Shown here: in pieces, positions 62,214-64,000 of the stretch | Position numbering within the stretch: position 1 is the first letter of the stretch | Layout of the letters: each line of letters begins with the position of its first letter | Origin: CAVYUC01 sp963783085 | Lineage (GTDB): Bacteria > Bacteroidota > Bacteroidia > Bacteroidales > Prolixibacteraceae | NCBI GenBank assembly: GCA_963783085.1 | Contig: CAWAMJ010000010.1 | Coordinates: 248,001 to 312,000, forward strand | Direction of reading: 5' to 3' | Length of the DNA stretch: 64,000 bases | Notes under the pieces: model-generated | What the model was told of the DNA's origin: nothing | Seen by the model: the letters and a program-made list of their open reading frames with translations, nothing else | Database searches by the model: none | Made by a program: the position numbers and the translations under genes

Positions 62214-63203
62214 TTACGCTGATTTGGTGCATTTTTCGTATGCCTCGATGATACCATCGACCGTGGCATTTATTTTTTCATCGACAACCTGCCATTCCCT
62301 GTGATTTTCGTACCAGCTGATTATTTCTTTTACACCTTTTGAAAAAGGAACTTTACACTGAAATTCGGGCACGAGCTTTTTAATTTTTGAATTATCGAAG
62401 ATAACGGAATGTGCTTTGTCGCCCATCAAACCGGCGCCATAAACAGGTTCGTGTTCGGCAATAAAAATGGAAGGAATATGAACAGAATCCAGTTTTACAC
62501 CCAGTTCACCGGCCATTAACTGATAAATCTGGTTCCACGTAAGCAATTCATCAGAAGTAATATGAAAAGCTTCCCCGAGCGCTTTTTTCTTCCCAAACAA
62601 ACCAAGAAAACCTACGGCAAAATCGCTGTTATGGGTTAGCACCCAAACCGATGTTCCGTCGCCATGTATAATGATTTTTTTGCCGCGTTTCATCCGGTCG
62701 AGAATCGTGTATCCCCAATCGGTTGGAATAAGTGTTTCGTCGTATGTGTGGGACGGGCGGACAATGGTGACCGGGAATTTTTTTGTTTTGTATGCATTGA
62801 ACAAAATCTGCTCGCAAGCCGCTTTATCGCTCGAGTATTGCCAGAACGGATTAACCAGCGGCGTTTTCTCGGTGATGGGCAGGTGTGGAACCGGTTTTTC
62901 GTACGCCGATGCCGAGCTGATAAATATATACTGACCGGTTTTGCCGGCGAAAATTTCGATGTCAGCTTCCACCTGTTCAGGTACAAAATTGATCCAGTTT
63001 ACCACCACATCGAACCGAAAATCTTTTAGTATTTTTTTGGATTCCTCCACATTTCGGATGTCTCCCTGAATATGTTTGACGCCTTCAATTTTCCGGTGAC
63101 TTTTGCCACGATTGAAATGGTATAATTCAATACCACGTTCCACTGCCAGCCTCGAAACTGCTGAACTGATAATTCCTGTTCCGCCGATAAAGAGTACTTT
63201 CAT
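62214..63203 (-). CDS. NAD-dependent epimerase/dehydratase (extended SDR)
   Basis: The 329-residue protein has an N-terminal FIGGTGIISSAVSRLAVERG nucleotide motif, IQGDIRN and an ISSASAYEKP segment with the catalytic Tyr and a Lys about 35 residues later (SSDKAACEQ). WxxHNSDFA and the C-terminal helical part match the extended SDR family. It probably acts on a nucleotide sugar or free sugar in the cytoplasm. It precedes the hydrolase gene at 60176-62005 on the same strand, 208 bases upstream. Confidence 0.83.
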   Translation of the reverse strand: MKVLFIGGTGIISSAVSRLAVERGIELYHFNRGKSHRKIEGVKHIQGDIRNVEESKKILKDFRFDVVVNWINFVPEQVEADIEIFAGKTGQYIFISSASAYEKPVPHLPITEKTPLVNPFWQYSSDKAACEQILFNAYKTKKFPVTIVRPSHTYDETLIPTDWGYTILDRMKRGKKIIIHGDGTSVWVLTHNSDFAVGFLGLFGKKKALGEAFHITSDELLTWNQIYQLMAGELGVKLDSVHIPSIFIAEHEPVYGAGLMGDKAHSVIFDNSKIKKLVPEFQCKVPFSKGVKEIISWYENHREWQVVDEKINATVDGIIEAYEKCTKSA

Positions 63204-63272
63204 TTTAAATAATATTGTGTTATACTATTCAAAGGTAACGAATTGAATGCACAATTTTTCCGGCAGTTTTCA

Positions 63273-63304
63273 TTTGTCGCAAGTGCTTCAAAACATTACT
63301 TTTG
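63273..63304 (+). promoter_or_regulatory. Strong Bacteroidota-type promoter
   Basis: TTTG (63273-63276), a 20-base spacer and TACTTTTG (63297-63304) match the consensus closely. The ATG of the last gene is 22 bases downstream. This is the best promoter in the window by sequence. Confidence 0.75.
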
Positions 63305-63325
63305 TCAGCAAAATAAAACGACGAT

Positions 63326-64000
63326 ATGCAAAAAATACACATCGGGTTTTTAGGCGCCGGCGGGATAGCCCGCGCACATGCTTACTCCGTTCAGGCGCTT
63401 AAATATTATTATACCGATATTCCGGAACTTGTTTTTGAGTCGGTGGCATCAGCGCGAAAAGAGAGCCGGGAGAATTTTGCTGCGAAATTCGGCTTTAAAA
63501 AAGCACAATCGGTTGAGGAATTTACATCGAATACACTAATCGAAGCCGTTTTCATTTTGGGGCCCAACAACGTTCATTTCAAGCATTTAAAACTGGCATT
63601 GGGTATGCCAAACGTGAAATACATTTACCTTGAAAAGCCGGTGTGTGCATCGCCTGAAGAAGAAAAGGAGATGCAAAAAATCACTGAATCAATCGGTGGA
63701 GAAGTAAAAATCCAGGTCGGGTTTCAGTACCTGCAAACGGCATCGGTTCGGGAAGCGCTGAAATTCTGGCAATCCGGAAAATTAGGAAAAGCCATTCATT
63801 TTGATTTGAAATATTACCACGGTGATTATTTGCAGCCTTCCTATCGTGAAAAACGGAAAACCCGGCTGACCCCGGCGCCCGATGGCGGCGCCATGGCCGA
63901 TTTGGGTTCGCATGGAATCAGCATGCTTATGGCTTTTTTAGGCAACGAATTGAAAATAACCGGAGCTTTACAAGGCGGCGGATTCGATGACGTACCCAAA
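63326..64000 (+). CDS. Gfo/Idh/MocA family oxidoreductase, 5' part (cut by window edge)
   Basis: From the ATG at 63326 the frame is open for 225 codons to the window edge. It has the Rossmann start IHIGFLGAGGIARAHAYSV, the catalytic EKPVCASPEEE segment near residue 105, and then FQYLQT and MADLGSHGISML, typical of Gfo/Idh/MocA dehydrogenases. It differs from the gene at 59149. The substrate is unknown; location suggests another sugar step. The C terminus is outside the window. Confidence 0.82.
   Translation, partial: MQKIHIGFLGAGGIARAHAYSVQALKYYYTDIPELVFESVASARKESRENFAAKFGFKKAQSVEEFTSNTLIEAVFILGPNNVHFKHLKLALGMPNVKYIYLEKPVCASPEEEKEMQKITESIGGEVKIQVGFQYLQTASVREALKFWQSGKLGKAIHFDLKYYHGDYLQPSYREKRKTRLTPAPDGGAMADLGSHGISMLMAFLGNELKITGALQGGGFDDVPK

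Overview
The window reads as a chromosomal segment of a member of the Bacteroidota, probably a marine or sediment Bacteroidales/Marinilabiliales-like polysaccharide degrader. The evidence is a type IX secretion cluster (GldJ, PorU, PorV), family proteins typical of the phylum (DUF3078, LemA/TPM, a fused ResB-CcsA, GH3 fused to a serine hydrolase, NamZ), weak ribosome binding sites, and recurrent promoter elements of the Bacteroidota type (TAnnTTTG, sometimes with TTTG about 20 bases upstream). I saw no rRNA, convincing tRNA, CRISPR array, prophage or insertion sequence.

Layout. From 1 to 6.4 kb mostly minus-strand housekeeping genes run: a partial YicC, mnmA, a DEAD-box helicase, a patatin, an AmrS-type radical SAM enzyme and an XRE/S24 regulator. 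This regulator is divergent from a radical SAM/DUF4130 pair linked to DNA repair (6.7-8.9 kb). Their shared control region holds a promoter element, a palindrome whose exact copy lies inside the radical SAM gene, and a terminator-like structured leader. From 8.9 to 18.5 kb come a DUF1080 lipoprotein, a small HTH protein and a peptidoglycan-salvage group (GH3-serine hydrolase, NamZ, sodium symporter), followed by a beta-helix lipoprotein and an exported nuclease/phosphatase. From 18.5 to 29.7 kb lie the CCA-adding enzyme, thioredoxin, MurF, GldJ, PorU, PorV, IspF and two small proteins. From 29.8 to 45.8 kb are LemA and two TPM proteins, a DUF3078 protein, zinc-ribbon/Nif3/MerR/M23 genes, alaS, ccsBA, an acyl-CoA ligase and an alpha/beta hydrolase.

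The right end, from 45.9 kb, is accessory. It has a GH9 enzyme, tandem palindromic repeats, an antitoxin with a nonsense-broken PIN toxin, and a sugar locus from 50.5 kb to the end. That locus has a GntR regulator, a GRP-type transporter, three DUF4038 (GH140-like) hydrolases, a TIM-barrel protein, a rhamnogalacturonan-lyase-like propeller, a 6-phosphogluconate-dehydrogenase-like protein, two Gfo/Idh/MocA oxidoreductases and an SDR protein. The combination suggests removal and oxidative catabolism of a pectin-derived branched sugar such as D-apiose; this is inference. Three genes of this locus carry five single-base frame disruptions within 4.7 kb, each best explained as a +1 insertion, while I saw no frameshift elsewhere in the window. 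This is either local decay or local sequence error.

The most unusual regions are the S24/radical SAM control region (6.4-8.9 kb) and the damaged sugar locus (50.5-60.2 kb).
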